Counted from the first letter of the stretch, positions 25,006-35,032 are shown. The stretch: 64,000 bases of DNA from Terriglobia bacterium (GCA_021325235.1 JAJPHN010000057.1:62001-126000), one strand, 5' to 3'. Made by a program: numbers and translations. Notes: generated by a model from the sequence alone, not told the origin.

Positions 25006-26073
25006 GTGAAACACATTAGCTGGGAAGCGATTATTATCCGCAGCCTGTTCATCGCCCTAATCGCCGTGTTGGCAGCGATAACACACCCGTTCCGGTTGTC
25101 CTCTCCCGCCGCTGCTCTGAGCGGCATTGTGGTAGCCGCCGGAGCTACCGTGGTCGAAATCCGGCTTCGGAGAGCCGACCTGAAAACGCTGTTTGGCGGC
25201 TCCTGCGGGGCACTGCTGGGGACTTGCATCGGGCTGCTGTTCGCCTCGGTCCTGAATCAGTCTGTTCTGCTGCAGGGGCCTACTCTGCAGTTCTTCCGGC
25301 TGGCAATTCCGCTGCTGGGCGGATTCCTTGGTTTGTGCGTCGGTATTGCCAAGTCCGACTTCATCAAAGCGGATCTGCTGCGCTCTTCGGGCAAGGGTGG
25401 CGGCAATGCATCCATCGAAAAAGTACTGGATACCAGCGTTCTGATCGATGGCCGGATCGCTGATATCGCGGAATCAGGGTTTCTGGACGGCCACGTAGTC
25501 GTGCCGGAATTCGTGCTCCACGAGCTGCAACTGGTCGCCGACTCGGCTGACTCGGCCAAACGAAATCGAGGCCGGCGCGGGCTGGACGTGGTGCAGCGCC
25601 TGCAGTCCATGGCACCGCTGAATGTGGAGGTTTCGGGCGAGGATTTCCCCGGCATCCGCGAAGTCGACTTGAAGCTGATCGAATACGGCAAGCAGCATAA
25701 AGCCAAGATTGTCACCAACGACTTCAATCTGAACAAGCTGGCGCAGGTGCAGGGTGTCCAGGTCCTCAATATCAATGAACTGGCCAACTCGCTGAAGCCG
25801 ATCGTGCTGCCGGGCGAGACGATGCGCGTCTTTATCTCCCGGGAAGGCAAGGAGTACAACCAGGGCGTCGCTTACCTGGACGACGGGACGATGGTGGTGG
25901 TAGACAATGCCCGCCGGCTGATTTCGAAAACGATCGATATCACTGTCACCAGCGTGCTCCAGACCACCGCGGGGAAGATGATCTTCGGCAAGCACGACGA
26001 GCGCCACACCACACCCGGGACGCCCGAGCAGCAGCGGGTGGTGAGTGCCTCAGCCGGATCAAACGCGGGTTAA
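25006..26073 (+). CDS. PIN-TRAM domain membrane protein (YacL-like putative nuclease)
   Basis: The chosen start (355 residues) begins with up to four membrane helices within residues 1-110, starting WEAIIIRSLFIALIAVLAAI. A PIN nuclease domain follows (about 145-260) with its acidic residues in EKVLDTSVLIDGRI, VLHELQ and TNDFNLNKLAQ. The C-terminus is a TRAM-type RNA-binding domain (PGETMRVFISREGKEYNQGVAYLDDGTMVVVDNA). I chose GTG at 25006 because GGAAGG lies 7 bases before it and the first helix begins there; GTG at 24949 would add 19 residues. The cellular RNA target is unknown. Confidence 0.92.
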   Translation: MKHISWEAIIIRSLFIALIAVLAAITHPFRLSSPAAALSGIVVAAGATVVEIRLRRADLKTLFGGSCGALLGTCIGLLFASVLNQSVLLQGPTLQFFRLAIPLLGGFLGLCVGIAKSDFIKADLLRSSGKGGGNASIEKVLDTSVLIDGRIADIAESGFLDGHVVVPEFVLHELQLVADSADSAKRNRGRRGLDVVQRLQSMAPLNVEVSGEDFPGIREVDLKLIEYGKQHKAKIVTNDFNLNKLAQVQGVQVLNINELANSLKPIVLPGETMRVFISREGKEYNQGVAYLDDGTMVVVDNARRLISKTIDITVTSVLQTTAGKMIFGKHDERHTTPGTPEQQRVVSASAGSNAG

Positions 26074-26203
26074 GCCCCGGTCCAGCGGCTAAACCGTTGA
26101 ACTTACCAGGATGATCTTTGGCAGCTCATTCCTGAAGTTTCAGGCCGGGATTGCCGATACATATCCTGTGTGGCCTCTGAAGAGTGTGACACAGTTGAAA
26201 GGA

Positions 26204-28399
26204 ATGTCTCGCCCGGGCTTGCTTTGTGCCGTGCTGGGGCTGTGCTGCGCTTCGGCTATCTGCCTGGCTGAGCAACAACTGCCAACCCTGACGACGGCCG
26301 CGGCGGTTCACGCTCTCTCGAAAGCTGAGGCCGAAGCGGGATATCCGGTACATCTGCGCGGGGTCGGTACCTATTTCGACCCGGGCACGGGCGATATTTT
26401 CGCGAACGACCCGGAAGGCGCGGGCGTCTGGATGCTCTGGAAGCCCGGACTACCGAGGCCGGTGGCGGGCGATCTGATTGAACTCACCGGGCGCACCAGC
26501 TTCACCTTCGCGCCTGATATTTCCGACCTGCAGTGGAAGATCATCGGCAAAGCGCCACTGCCCAAGGCCAAGCCGGTCACCTACGACGAGATGATGACCA
26601 CGCACGAGGACAGCCGCTGGGTGGAGGTTCGGGGCACCATACGCCAGATTGAGCGTCGTCACGGCTCCGGGACGAACGACGTGCTCGGGATGCGGCTGGA
26701 TCTTTCGGGCAACGTGGCCGACATCCAGATCCCGTTGCCGGCAGCTGCGAGCGTGCCGAGCGGGCTGGTGGATTCCGAAGTGGTTGTGCATGGAATCTGC
26801 GCGGCGGTCTTCAACAACAACCGTCAGATGGTGGCCATCATTCTGGATGTGCCGAACCTGGATCAGATCAAAATTGTGAAACCGGCTTCGGCGGCTGCGC
26901 TCTGGGGACCGCCCGCACCGATCGGGACGCTGCAGCGGTTCGGATTCAACTCGACCGCGGGCCATCGCGTGAAGATCACCGGCACCGTCACCCTGCCCAA
27001 ATCGGGCGGCTTTTACATCCAGGACCCCACGGGCGGGGTGTATGTGGAAACACATCAGAACATCAAGCTGGTACCCGGCGATGTAGTCGAGGCGCTGGCC
27101 TATATCGATATTCAGGACGCGCATGTTTACCTGGAAGATGCGCACCTCACCCTGCTGCGGCACGACCGGCCGCTCCAGCCCCGGCAGCTGAGCTTTGAAC
27201 AGGCCGCTACGGGCCATTTCGACGACATGCTGATCGCGCTCGAAGGACGCGTAGCCGGACGGTCGACCCTGCCGCATCACGAGATTCTCGACGTCAACAG
27301 CGGCCGCTCGGTTTTCCCTGTTTTTTACACATTGCACACGCCGGAAGATCAACTGCCGAATCCGGGAGTTGTGGTTCGGGTCAGCGGTATTTGTCACACG
27401 CTGCTCGACGATCAGAACCAGGCAGTGAATTTCCGCTTCTTCGTTGCCGATGCTTCCGGTGTCACGGTCCTTCAACAGGCGCCCTGGTGGACGATGCAGC
27501 GCGTTCTGCAGCTACTTTTTGCGCTGATCGGGGCGGTGACGCTGGCGCTCGTCTGGGTTGTACTGCTACGGCGACGAGTCACCGCACAGACGCGGCTGAT
27601 CAGCCAGAAGCTGGCCGAAGAAGAGGCGCTGAAGAAAGCCGCCGAAGCGGCGAGCAAAGCCAAGAGCGACTTCCTGGCCAACATGAGCCACGAGATACGC
27701 ACGCCGATGAACGCCATTATCGGGTTCGCCGATCTGTTGCTCGATACCCCGCTGACCGAGGAGCAACGCGAATATGTCGAGACGATGCAGTTCTCCTCGC
27801 ACGCGCTGACGCGCATTCTGAACGATGTGCTGGACTTCTCGAAGATCGAAGCGGGGCACCTGGTGTTTGAGTGTGTGCCGTTTTCCGTTTCCGATTGCGC
27901 CGGACGGGCGCTGCAACTCATCGCGTCCGAGGCGCAGAGGAAAGGCGTCCAGACCAAACTTGAGATCGCAGCCGGTACGACGGATGCGGTTGTGGGCGAT
28001 CCGTACCGGCTGCATCAGGTGCTGCTGAATCTGCTGAACAACGCGCTGAAGTTTACATCCCAAGGCTCGATCCGGCTGCTGATCGAGGATGTTTCGCGCG
28101 ACCAGAAACAGGTGGAGCTTAAATTCTCGGTGGTCGATACGGGTCTCGGGATTGCGGAAGCCGCTCAGAAGCGCATCTTCGAATCGTTTTCACAGGCGGA
28201 TAATTCGACCACGCGCAAATACGGCGGAACCGGGCTGGGGCTTGCAATCTGTACCCGGCTGGTGGCAATGTTCGGCGGACGGATCTGGCTCGAAAGCAAA
28301 CCGGGCGAAGGCAGCCGCTTCCATTTCACGGCACGCTTCGATCTGCCGGCCGGCGCTGAGCTGAGCGAGCCTAAGAAAGAGCTGCTGGCGAGCCGGTAA
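26204..28399 (+). CDS. Sensor histidine kinase with exported OB-fold-like region
   Basis: From the ATG at 26204 the protein has 731 residues: a signal peptide ([17 protein letters not shown]), a long exported region (to about residue 425) with repeats of the type [23 protein letters not shown] that look like bacterial OB folds, one membrane helix (about 430-455), HisKA ([15 protein letters not shown], His near residue 495), and HATPase_c with N-box [17 protein letters not shown] and GGTGLGLAI. There is no receiver domain, so it needs a separate response regulator; none is adjacent. An ATG at 26111 would put 31 residues before the signal peptide. Confidence 0.9.
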   Translation: MSRPGLLCAVLGLCCASAICLAEQQLPTLTTAAAVHALSKAEAEAGYPVHLRGVGTYFDPGTGDIFANDPEGAGVWMLWKPGLPRPVAGDLIELTGRTSFTFAPDISDLQWKIIGKAPLPKAKPVTYDEMMTTHEDSRWVEVRGTIRQIERRHGSGTNDVLGMRLDLSGNVADIQIPLPAAASVPSGLVDSEVVVHGICAAVFNNNRQMVAIILDVPNLDQIKIVKPASAAALWGPPAPIGTLQRFGFNSTAGHRVKITGTVTLPKSGGFYIQDPTGGVYVETHQNIKLVPGDVVEALAYIDIQDAHVYLEDAHLTLLRHDRPLQPRQLSFEQAATGHFDDMLIALEGRVAGRSTLPHHEILDVNSGRSVFPVFYTLHTPEDQLPNPGVVVRVSGICHTLLDDQNQAVNFRFFVADASGVTVLQQAPWWTMQRVLQLLFALIGAVTLALVWVVLLRRRVTAQTRLISQKLAEEEALKKAAEAASKAKSDFLANMSHEIRTPMNAIIGFADLLLDTPLTEEQREYVETMQFSSHALTRILNDVLDFSKIEAGHLVFECVPFSVSDCAGRALQLIASEAQRKGVQTKLEIAAGTTDAVVGDPYRLHQVLLNLLNNALKFTSQGSIRLLIEDVSRDQKQVELKFSVVDTGLGIAEAAQKRIFESFSQADNSTTRKYGGTGLGLAICTRLVAMFGGRIWLESKPGEGSRFHFTARFDLPAGAELSEPKKELLASR

Positions 28400-28625
28400 G
28401 GGGCTGATGTTCCCTTTCAACGATCGTGGCAAAGCACAGTCCATTCGCCTTCCGCCTGATAAGGCTGATCGCACCTAGCACACCATGCGTCAGGCCACGG
28501 GATTGGCTGGATTGGGATCCTCTGAAAACCACATCTGCTCAGGGTCTGCGCAGAGGTGCTCGCACATGTACGCAGCCTGGGTCGAATCTGTGAGGTTGAT
28601 TCGCTACAGTCATCGATAGCTGGCA
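28400..28625. other. 226-bp gap without a recognisable gene
   Basis: I see no convincing open frame or tRNA here. A segment GGGTCGAATCTG near 28590 recalls a T-loop, but no matching acceptor or anticodon arms can be drawn. It probably contains the promoter of the downstream reductase gene. Confidence 0.5.
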
Positions 28626-29672
28626 GTGAACTCACATACTACCTTTTCATTCCGACCCGCGGAGGACGGAGTCGATCCTCAAACGGTTCCATCGCGCACT
28701 CTCTACACCGGAGCTGAAATGCCCGCCATCGGTCTGGGCACGTTCGGCTCCGATCATGTATCGCCCGACGTCGTCGCCGAGGCGGTTTATGGCGCGGCCT
28801 GTGCCGGTTACCGCCATTTCGACTGCGCCGCTGTCTATCAGAACGAAGCCGCGATCGGCCAGGTCTTCGCCTCGCTCTTCTCGAGTGGGCTCGAGCGTGA
28901 GCAGGTCTGGATTACCTCGAAGCTCTGGAACGATAAGCACGCCGAAGCCGACGTGGTTCCTGCCTGCCGCCAGTCGATCGCCGATCTGCGGTGCGATTAC
29001 CTGGATCTCTATCTCGTGCACTGGCCGTTTCCGAATTACCATCCGCCGGGCTGCAGTGTGGATTCGCGCAGCCCGAATGCCCGGCCCTACATCCACGAAG
29101 ACTTCCTGCGGACCTGGCGCCAGATGGAGCGGCTGGTGGAACTGGGGCTGGTGAAGCACATCGGCACGTCGAATATGACAACGGCCAAGTTGCGTCTCCT
29201 GTTGCGCGACGCGCGGATCAAGCCGGCCGTGAACGAGATGGAACTGCATCCCCATTTTCAACAGCCGGAGCTGTTTGAGTATGTGCGCGCGCAGGACATG
29301 CAGCCGGTCGGCTTCTGCCCGCTTGGATCACCGCACCGCCCGGAGCGCGACCGTACACCGGAAGACACCTCGCCGCTGCAGGATCCGGTGATTCGCGGAA
29401 TCGCCGAAAGGCTCAACCTGCACCCGGCCGCGGTGTGTCTCAAATGGGCTGTCCAGCGAGGCCAGATTCCCATCCCGTTCTCCACGAACCGCCCGCATTA
29501 TCTCTCGAATTTGAAAGCGGTCACGGGCGCTCCGCTCAGCCAGGACGACATGAACGCAATCGCCAGAATCGATAAGGACTGCCGGCTAATCAAAGGGCAG
29601 GTCTTTCTCTGGAAGGAGAACCAGAGCTGGGCGGATCGCTGGGACATGCACGGCGAAATTACTTCGCCCTGA
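28626..29672 (+). CDS. Aldo/keto reductase
   Basis: This 348-residue NADPH-dependent oxidoreductase of the AKR superfamily has the barrel start MPAIGLGTFGSD and the full catalytic tetrad: Asp and Tyr in FDCAAVYQNE, Lys in WITSKLWND, and His in LYLVHWPFP. The cofactor-binding end is IPIPFSTNRPHYLSNL. The C-terminal loop sets specificity and is not diagnostic. It starts at GTG without a clear ribosome-binding site; an in-frame ATG at the barrel start (28719) is too late to be preferred. It stands alone between the histidine kinase and arginase. Confidence 0.93.
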   Translation: MNSHTTFSFRPAEDGVDPQTVPSRTLYTGAEMPAIGLGTFGSDHVSPDVVAEAVYGAACAGYRHFDCAAVYQNEAAIGQVFASLFSSGLEREQVWITSKLWNDKHAEADVVPACRQSIADLRCDYLDLYLVHWPFPNYHPPGCSVDSRSPNARPYIHEDFLRTWRQMERLVELGLVKHIGTSNMTTAKLRLLLRDARIKPAVNEMELHPHFQQPELFEYVRAQDMQPVGFCPLGSPHRPERDRTPEDTSPLQDPVIRGIAERLNLHPAAVCLKWAVQRGQIPIPFSTNRPHYLSNLKAVTGAPLSQDDMNAIARIDKDCRLIKGQVFLWKENQSWADRWDMHGEITSP

Positions 29673-29760
29673 ACGCAAAGCAGTGCAAGTGGCGAGGATG
29701 GTGGCGCGGCGAGCTCACGCGCAGGGTGCGGCTCGGTCACACTGAATACTGCAGCCACGT

Positions 29761-30675
29761 ATGCACCACTCCAGAATCAAAATTCTCGGCGCTCCGCTTG
29801 ACCTGGGCGCCAGCCGCCGGGGCGTCGATATGGGACCGTCGGCGCTGCGCCTGGCTTCACTGAATGCCAAGCTGGAAGCGCTCGGATATCAGGTTGAAGA
29901 TCTGGGCAACGTTGCCGTCGTGCAGCAGGAAAGCACGCCGACCGGACGCGAAAACGCCAAGTATCTGCCGCAGATTGCTCGCAGCTGCGACGCGCTGGCG
30001 CAGGCGGTGGACCGGATCGCAGAAGCGGGCGATTTCCCGCTCATTCTGGGCGGCGATCATTCGGTTGCGATCGGCACGGTAGCCGGACTCGCGCACACCT
30101 TCCGAAAGAAGGAGCAGCAGATCGGCGTGCTGTGGATCGATGCGCACTCCGATATGAACACGCCCGAGACGAGTCCGAGCGGCAACATTCACGGCATGCC
30201 GCTGGCCTGCTGCCTTGGAAGCGGCCCCAAAGAGCTGACCGGCATCTTCGGCTTCGCACCGAAAGTTGAGCCGCGCAACGTGGCGCTGATCGGCTTGCGC
30301 GACGTGGACAAAACGGAACGCGAGCTGGTGCGTGAGTCGGGCGTGACCGCCTTCACGATGCGCGATATCGATGAGCGCGGGTTGCGCAGCGTGATGCTCG
30401 AGGCGCTGGCCGTGGTGAACGACAACACCGCCGGGTTTCACCTTTCCTTCGACATGGACGTTCTGGATCCGGACGAAGCGCCCGGCGTGGGCACGCCGGT
30501 ACGCGGCGGTATCACGTACCGCGAAGCGCATCTGGCGATGGAGACGATCTGCGATTGCGACCGCATGGTCTCGATGGAAGTGGTGGAAGTGAATCCGGTG
30601 CTCGACATCTCGAACCGCACGGCGCTGCTCGCTGTCGAACTGATTACCTCCGCCATGGGCAAGAAGATTTTGTAG
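29761..30675 (+). CDS. rocF: Arginase
   Basis: This 304-residue Mn-dependent hydrolase would convert arginine to ornithine and urea. The metal-binding motifs are all present: LGGDHS (His), WIDAHSDMNTP (D-x-H-x-D) and SFDMDVLDPDEAPGVGTPVRGG (D-x-D). The N-terminal GAPLDLGASRRGVDMGPSALR and the substrate loop around SGNIHGMPLA agree with arginase rather than agmatinase. The length is typical. No other arginine-catabolic gene is adjacent, and no obvious terminator separates it from the convergent receiver-domain gene, whose stop is 6 bases away. Confidence 0.94.
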   Translation: MHHSRIKILGAPLDLGASRRGVDMGPSALRLASLNAKLEALGYQVEDLGNVAVVQQESTPTGRENAKYLPQIARSCDALAQAVDRIAEAGDFPLILGGDHSVAIGTVAGLAHTFRKKEQQIGVLWIDAHSDMNTPETSPSGNIHGMPLACCLGSGPKELTGIFGFAPKVEPRNVALIGLRDVDKTERELVRESGVTAFTMRDIDERGLRSVMLEALAVVNDNTAGFHLSFDMDVLDPDEAPGVGTPVRGGITYREAHLAMETICDCDRMVSMEVVEVNPVLDISNRTALLAVELITSAMGKKIL

Positions 30676-30681
30676 CGCAGC

Positions 30682-31089
30682 CTACGTCAGAAAGGCCGTG
30701 CAGAGATTTTTCACTTCCGCAATCAACAGCTCGAAGCTGGAGGGCTTGGTGACGAAGCCGTTCGCGCCCAGCTCCAGTGCACGCCGCCGATCTTCGGCGT
30801 TGGAGGAAGTGGTGAAGACAACAATCGGAACGGAGCGAATGCGCTCGTCGCGCTGCCAGGCAGCGAGCACCATCCAGCCGTCTACTTTCGGCAGGTTGGC
30901 ATCGAGCACAACCAGTTCGGGCGTGCGCGCTTCACGGTAAACTCCGTCCTTGCGCAGGAAGGCCAGAGCCTGCTCGCCATCGCAGACACGATACACGCTT
31001 ACCGTAATTCCAGCCGTGTCGAGGGCAGCGCGAAAGAGATAGGCCATCGCATCATCGTCTTCAACGTGAAGAAGAGCACATTGGTTCAT
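30682..31089 (-). CDS. Single-domain response regulator (CheY/Rcp1-like)
   Basis: The protein has 135 residues from the ATG at 31089 (a TTG at 31092 directly precedes it). It is one receiver domain: acidic pocket VEDDDA, phospho-acceptor Asp in VVLDANLPKVDGW, switch Thr in IVVFTTSS, and Lys in GFVTKPSS. There is no output domain. The insertion-rich helix 3-4 (FLRKDGVYREARTPEL) is typical of Rcp1-type regulators that partner phytochrome-like or hybrid kinases. The histidine kinase at 26.2 kb lacks a receiver, but pairing is not shown. Confidence 0.93.
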   Translation of the reverse strand: MNQCALLHVEDDDAMAYLFRAALDTAGITVSVYRVCDGEQALAFLRKDGVYREARTPELVVLDANLPKVDGWMVLAAWQRDERIRSVPIVVFTTSSNAEDRRRALELGANGFVTKPSSFELLIAEVKNLCTAFLT

Positions 31090-31188
31090 CAATCGAGCAT
31101 TTCCTCAGTTTCTGCGCGCAGAAGCTGCCCCTGACTTATGGGTTTCGCGGCAGAAGATATTGGACAATAGAACTACCCGAGTTATTAC

Positions 31189-32475
31189 ATGGACGAACAG
31201 AAGAGAATGGCGCGGCCGCTTGCTGAAAGCGATCCCGAAATCTTTGATGCAATTCAAAGCGAAATCGAACGGCAGGACCGGGGCATCGAGCTCATCGCAA
31301 GTGAAAATTTCACCTCGGAGGCGGTGCTCGAGGCTACGGGCAGTGTGTTTACGAACAAATACGCGGAAGGGTATCCGGGCAAGCGCTATTACGGCGGCTG
31401 CGAGTTTACCGACGTAGTCGAAAACCTGGCGCGCGAGCGTGCCAAAGCGCTGTTCCAGGCGGAGTTTGTCAATGTTCAGCCTCACTCGGGCTCGCAGGCC
31501 AACGAAGCCGCCTATGCGTCCGTGTTGCAGCCCGGCGACACGATTCTCGGGATGAATCTGTCGCATGGCGGACATCTCACGCACGGACATCCGCTCAATT
31601 TCTCCGGCAAGTTATACAAGGTTGTTGCGTATGGCGTCCGTCGCGAAGATGAGCTGATCGACTATGACGAAGTGGAGCGGCTGGCGGAACAGCACCGGCC
31701 GAAGCTGATCGTGGCGGGCGCGAGCGCATACTCGCGGGTGATCGATTTCGCGCGCTTCCGCCGCATTGCCGATGAAGTCGGGGCCGTTTTTCTGGTCGAC
31801 ATGGCGCATTACTCGGGGCTGATTGCGGCTGGGGTGTATCCCAATCCCTGTCAGCACGCCGATATCGTAACCTCAACGACACACAAGACACTGCGCGGGC
31901 CGCGCTCGGGCATCATTCTGGCGAAGGAGAAGTTCGGGCCGGCGATCGACAAAGCTGTTTTCCCGGGCGCGCAGGGTGGACCGCTGGTGCACGTCATAGC
32001 GGCCAAAGCGGTCTGCTTCAAGGAGGCGAGTACCGCTGAATTTCGCACCTACCAGCAGCAGATTCTGAACAACGCGCGCGCGCTCGCGAAAGCCCTGCAG
32101 GGCGACGGTTTCCGCGTGGTCAGCGGCGGTACGGATTCCCACATGTTCCTGATCGATGTCTTCAGTAAAGGCATTAAGGGCAAGGAAGCCGAAAAGGCGC
32201 TCGATGAAGCGCACATTACGGTGAACAAGAACGCGATTCCCTTCGACACAAATCCGCCATTGAACCCGAGCGGCATTCGGCTGGGCACACCGGCGGTCAC
32301 CACACGAGGCATGTGCGAACCCGAGATGGCCGAGATCAGTCATCTGCTGTCGCGCGTGCTTAACAACATCAAATCCGAAGACGCGATTTCGCAGGCCCGG
32401 CGGGGCGTTGAGGAGTTGACCAAGCGTTTTCCGCTGTATCACTGGAAACGCCAGGCGAGTGTGGTGGGCGGATAG
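31189..32475 (+). CDS. glyA: Serine hydroxymethyltransferase
   Basis: This 428-residue PLP enzyme interconverts serine and glycine and charges tetrahydrofolate. Visible family blocks are [50 protein letters not shown], the PLP-binding lysine in [14 protein letters not shown], and the C-terminal [20 protein letters not shown] (31160-31165), 17-bp spacer and TATTAC (31183-31188) abut the ATG, so if this is the promoter the transcript would begin within the first codons. A second in-frame ATG lies at 31207. FolC at 3.3 kb belongs to the same one-carbon pathway but is not linked. Confidence 0.96.
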   Translation: MDEQKRMARPLAESDPEIFDAIQSEIERQDRGIELIASENFTSEAVLEATGSVFTNKYAEGYPGKRYYGGCEFTDVVENLARERAKALFQAEFVNVQPHSGSQANEAAYASVLQPGDTILGMNLSHGGHLTHGHPLNFSGKLYKVVAYGVRREDELIDYDEVERLAEQHRPKLIVAGASAYSRVIDFARFRRIADEVGAVFLVDMAHYSGLIAAGVYPNPCQHADIVTSTTHKTLRGPRSGIILAKEKFGPAIDKAVFPGAQGGPLVHVIAAKAVCFKEASTAEFRTYQQQILNNARALAKALQGDGFRVVSGGTDSHMFLIDVFSKGIKGKEAEKALDEAHITVNKNAIPFDTNPPLNPSGIRLGTPAVTTRGMCEPEMAEISHLLSRVLNNIKSEDAISQARRGVEELTKRFPLYHWKRQASVVGG

Positions 32476-32543
32476 CGGAGCGCGCTTAGCTAGCTAACCT
32501 TTGAAGCGGGATCCGGCGATTTGCTGCCAGACGAAACCGCTGT

Positions 32544-33353
32544 TTAACGGTGGCGCAGGCGCAGCGACTCCCAGCTGGCATCGGCGAACCAGCCGCCATC
32601 GACCGAGAGCGTATGGCCATTAATGAAGCCGCTCTGCTCGGGGTCGGCCAGGAAGGCGATGGCAGAGGCGATATCGCGCGGCGTGGCGAAGCGGCCCATC
32701 GGCACGCGTCCTTCAATATCGGCATCGCTGTATAGGCCCGCTGCCTGGGGCGCTACGTCCATCGGCGTCTTCACCCAGCCGGGGCAAACCGCATTCACGC
32801 GCACGCCGCGTCCGCCCCACTCTGCTGCCAGCGTGCGGGTGAGGCCGATCAGTCCGTGCTTGCTCGCGTTATAGGCGGAGCGATCCGCGATCCCGAGAAG
32901 TCCCGCAATGGAGGCAACGTTGACGATGCTGCCCCGCTTCTGCTCGAGCATGAGTTTGCCGATCTCGCGGCACAAGAGAAATGGGCCGAGTAGATTGACG
33001 TCGAGAACGCGACGCCAGTCGGAGGCCGTGGTCTGCTCGGCTGGGCAGATATGCGACATGCCGGCGTTGTTGACGAGAACATCCACGCGCCCGAAGCGCG
33101 ACTGCGCGGCTTCGCATATCCTGATCGCTATTTGCTCGTCGGAGATGTCGCCGTTTACTTCGAGGACGTTCACGCCGGTTTGCGCAAGAGCCGCAGCCGT
33201 CTCGTCGCACTTTGCCAGATCCGTCAGTACGAGTGCATAACCGCGCGCTCCGAGCAACTCCGCGGTTTCACGTCCGATGCCTTGCGCGGCACCAGTGACG
33301 ACGGCAACGCGTGAGTTTTTTCCGGCTGGCACAGCGAAATCGGCGTACGGCAC
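32544..33353 (-). CDS. Short-chain dehydrogenase/reductase
   Basis: This 269-residue classical SDR has the NAD(P)-binding motif VTGAAQGIGRETAELLG, the NNAG motif (VLVNNAGMSH), the catalytic Ser in VASIAGLLG, and the YNASK catalytic Tyr-Lys pair. The PG motif (VCPGWVKTPM) and the C-terminal GHTLSVDGGW complete the fold. An Asp after beta-2 (LVLTDLAK) favours NAD(H). I chose GTG at 33353 because the longer frame (to 33482) would extend into the divergent DUF1080 gene. The substrate is unknown. Confidence 0.92.
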   Translation of the reverse strand: MPYADFAVPAGKNSRVAVVTGAAQGIGRETAELLGARGYALVLTDLAKCDETAAALAQTGVNVLEVNGDISDEQIAIRICEAAQSRFGRVDVLVNNAGMSHICPAEQTTASDWRRVLDVNLLGPFLLCREIGKLMLEQKRGSIVNVASIAGLLGIADRSAYNASKHGLIGLTRTLAAEWGGRGVRVNAVCPGWVKTPMDVAPQAAGLYSDADIEGRVPMGRFATPRDIASAIAFLADPEQSGFINGHTLSVDGGWFADASWESLRLRHR

Positions 33354-33391
33354 CTTTTCTGGATAACACGCGTTCGATAGACTAATCGGCG

Positions 33392-34333
33392 ATGAAGCCT
33401 TACTTCGTTGCAGTCGTGCTTGCTGCTGCGGTGCTAGCAGCGACCGGTTTTCGACAGTCTCCCGAGAAGACGGCGCAAACAACCCGGCTCACCACATCGG
33501 AGCTCGAAGGCCGCTGGGATCTGACGCTACAGGCAAACGGAGAAACCTATCCGTCCTGGATAGAAATTTCCAATGCCGGCACACCGAGCGTGCGTATCGT
33601 CGACCGGACCGGCAGTGTTCATCCGGCCAGCGATGTAAAGATCGACGGTTCGCACGTCACCTTTTCGGAACGGAATGGGAAAGCCACCTGGGATTTGAGC
33701 GTTAGCGGCGGAAAGCTGAGCGGGACAGAAAACCTACCGAACGGAAAGGCCGAGGTGACCGGCGTGCGCGCGCCGGCACTTGATCGCAAAGCTCCTCAGT
33801 CGTGGTCCGCGCCCGAACCGCTGTTCAACGGCAAGAATCTGGATGGCTGGATTCCCGATAAGCCCGATAAGAATCACTGGAAAGTAGAGAACGGCGAGTT
33901 AGTGAACGAAGCGCCCGGCGCGAATATCCGCACCGAACGTAAGTTCGACGATTTCAAACTGCATATCGAATTCAACTGCCCGGTAGATGGCAACAGTGGA
34001 ATCTATCTGCGCGGCCGCTACGAAGTGCAGGTCGAATACGAGACCAGGAAAGAAGATCCGTTCCACCAGATCGGTTCGATTTACGGGTTTCTGGCGCCCT
34101 CCAAACAGCTTCCGGCGCGTCCCGGACAATGGGAGAGCTTCGACGTTACGCTGGTGGGCCGCACGGTGACGATCGTGCGCGACGGCGTTACCACCATCAA
34201 CGCTCAAAAAATTCCCGGCATTACGGGGGGCGCGCTCGACAGCCACGAAGGTGAGCCCGGGCCGATCTATCTGCAGGGCGATCACACCGGTGGAATGAAG
34301 TACCGCAACATTACCATCGCAACCGCTCAGTAG
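33392..34333 (+). CDS. Exported DUF1080 (3-keto-disaccharide hydrolase-like) protein
   Basis: This 313-residue protein has an N-terminal signal peptide (FVAVVLAAAVLAATG). A small beta-rich region (about residues 38-125, ELEGRWDLTLQANGETYPSW) precedes a DUF1080 domain (about 140-313) with FNGKNLDGWIP, HWKVENGELVNE, FKLHIEFNCPVDGNSGIYLRGRYEVQVEY and the final YRNITI. The domain has a concanavalin-like fold and is linked to cleavage of 3-keto glycosides in some bacteria. The divergent SDR could be an oxidoreductase partner, but that is only suggested by position (38-bp gap). Confidence 0.9.
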   Translation: MKPYFVAVVLAAAVLAATGFRQSPEKTAQTTRLTTSELEGRWDLTLQANGETYPSWIEISNAGTPSVRIVDRTGSVHPASDVKIDGSHVTFSERNGKATWDLSVSGGKLSGTENLPNGKAEVTGVRAPALDRKAPQSWSAPEPLFNGKNLDGWIPDKPDKNHWKVENGELVNEAPGANIRTERKFDDFKLHIEFNCPVDGNSGIYLRGRYEVQVEYETRKEDPFHQIGSIYGFLAPSKQLPARPGQWESFDVTLVGRTVTIVRDGVTTINAQKIPGITGGALDSHEGEPGPIYLQGDHTGGMKYRNITIATAQ

Positions 34334-34452
34334 TAAGTCGAATTGTACTTACATTTGCTAATTGAACTAAGTTACAGTTCACCTATTTGTTCTCGCTAAG
34401 TGTGCGCGCGGCGCTGTAAGTCGTTGAGTAAGTTTGTCTGGCTTTGCGGCAT

Positions 34453-34534
34453 CCCAAACGCATATCGTTTGGGCATCTCTCAAGGAAACGCGAGAGACGG
34501 AGATCCCAACGTTCTCCGATGTAAGCGAAGGAGA
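34453..34534 (+). promoter_or_regulatory. Structured 5' leader that can mask the ribosome-binding site
   Basis: Three hairpins stand in a row: CCCAAAC/GTTTGGG (34453-34473), TCTCTC/GAGAGA (34476-34497) and CGGAGA/TCTCCG (34498-34518). The TCTCC at 34513-34517 can alternatively pair with GGAGA (34530-34534), which includes the AAGGAG ribosome-binding site of the next gene. It does not match any riboswitch consensus I can recall. Confidence 0.5.
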
Positions 34535-34540
34535 CTCACA

Positions 34541-34957
34541 ATGACACGCTTTAGAACAATGCTGCTGGCTGCTGGGCTCTCGACTCTTCTTGCGAGCGCA
34601 GGCCTGCAGGCACAGACGAATCAACTGAACGCGGATATCCCGTTTGACTTCCATGCGGCCGGAAAAACACTGCCGGCCGGCACCTATGTACTCAACAAGA
34701 TGAACCAGAGCGGGATTTTCGAGATACGAAACGTCGAGGGTACAGGCACGGTGCTGGTGAACGCTCCGATCGGGGCGCATTACATGCCCAAGAAGTCGGA
34801 GCTGACCTTTGTGCACAGCGGCGACGATTACGTGCTGAGCGAAATCTCAGTCGCGGGCGCGACCCAGACGAACGCACTCACCCCGGGCGCGGTGGAAAAG
34901 AACCTGACGCGCAGGCTCGGTATTGCGAGCATGATCGCGGTTCCGCTGCATCGCTAA
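34541..34957 (+). CDS. Small exported protein of unknown function
   Basis: This 138-residue protein has a signal peptide (MTRFRTMLLAAGLSTLLASAGLQAQ). The mature part is beta-rich, beginning LNADIPFDFHAAGKTLPAGTYVLN. I recall this FxxGxxxLPAGxY pattern in many small exported proteins from acidobacteria, but know of no assigned function. AAGGAG lies 8 bases before the ATG, and the preceding leader is highly structured. A strong terminator begins 9 bases after the stop, so it is a single-gene transcript. Confidence 0.9.
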   Translation: MTRFRTMLLAAGLSTLLASAGLQAQTNQLNADIPFDFHAAGKTLPAGTYVLNKMNQSGIFEIRNVEGTGTVLVNAPIGAHYMPKKSELTFVHSGDDYVLSEISVAGATQTNALTPGAVEKNLTRRLGIASMIAVPLHR

Positions 34958-34966
34958 ATGAGCATT

Positions 34967-35012
34967 GTGGCCGGCGGCACGCAAAATCCGTGCGGCCGGC
35001 CACTTGCTTTTC
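34967..35012 (+). terminator. Rho-independent terminator after the small exported protein
   Basis: A 15-bp stem with one mismatch (34967-34981 with 34989-35003) and a 7-base loop is followed by TTGCTTTT. It shows that the next small gene starts beyond 35003 rather than at the ATG at 34958. Confidence 0.85.
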
Positions 35013-35032
35013 TGCAAGAAGGGTTAAAGGAA

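Noticed and set aside
28560-28625. tRNA-like T-loop (GGGTCGAATCTG)
   Set aside because: No acceptor stem, D-arm or anticodon arm can be formed around it.
34958-35032. Earlier start for the small membrane protein (ATG 34958)
   Set aside because: A strong rho-independent terminator at 34967-35012 lies between this ATG and the conserved-looking part, so the start at 35033 is preferred.
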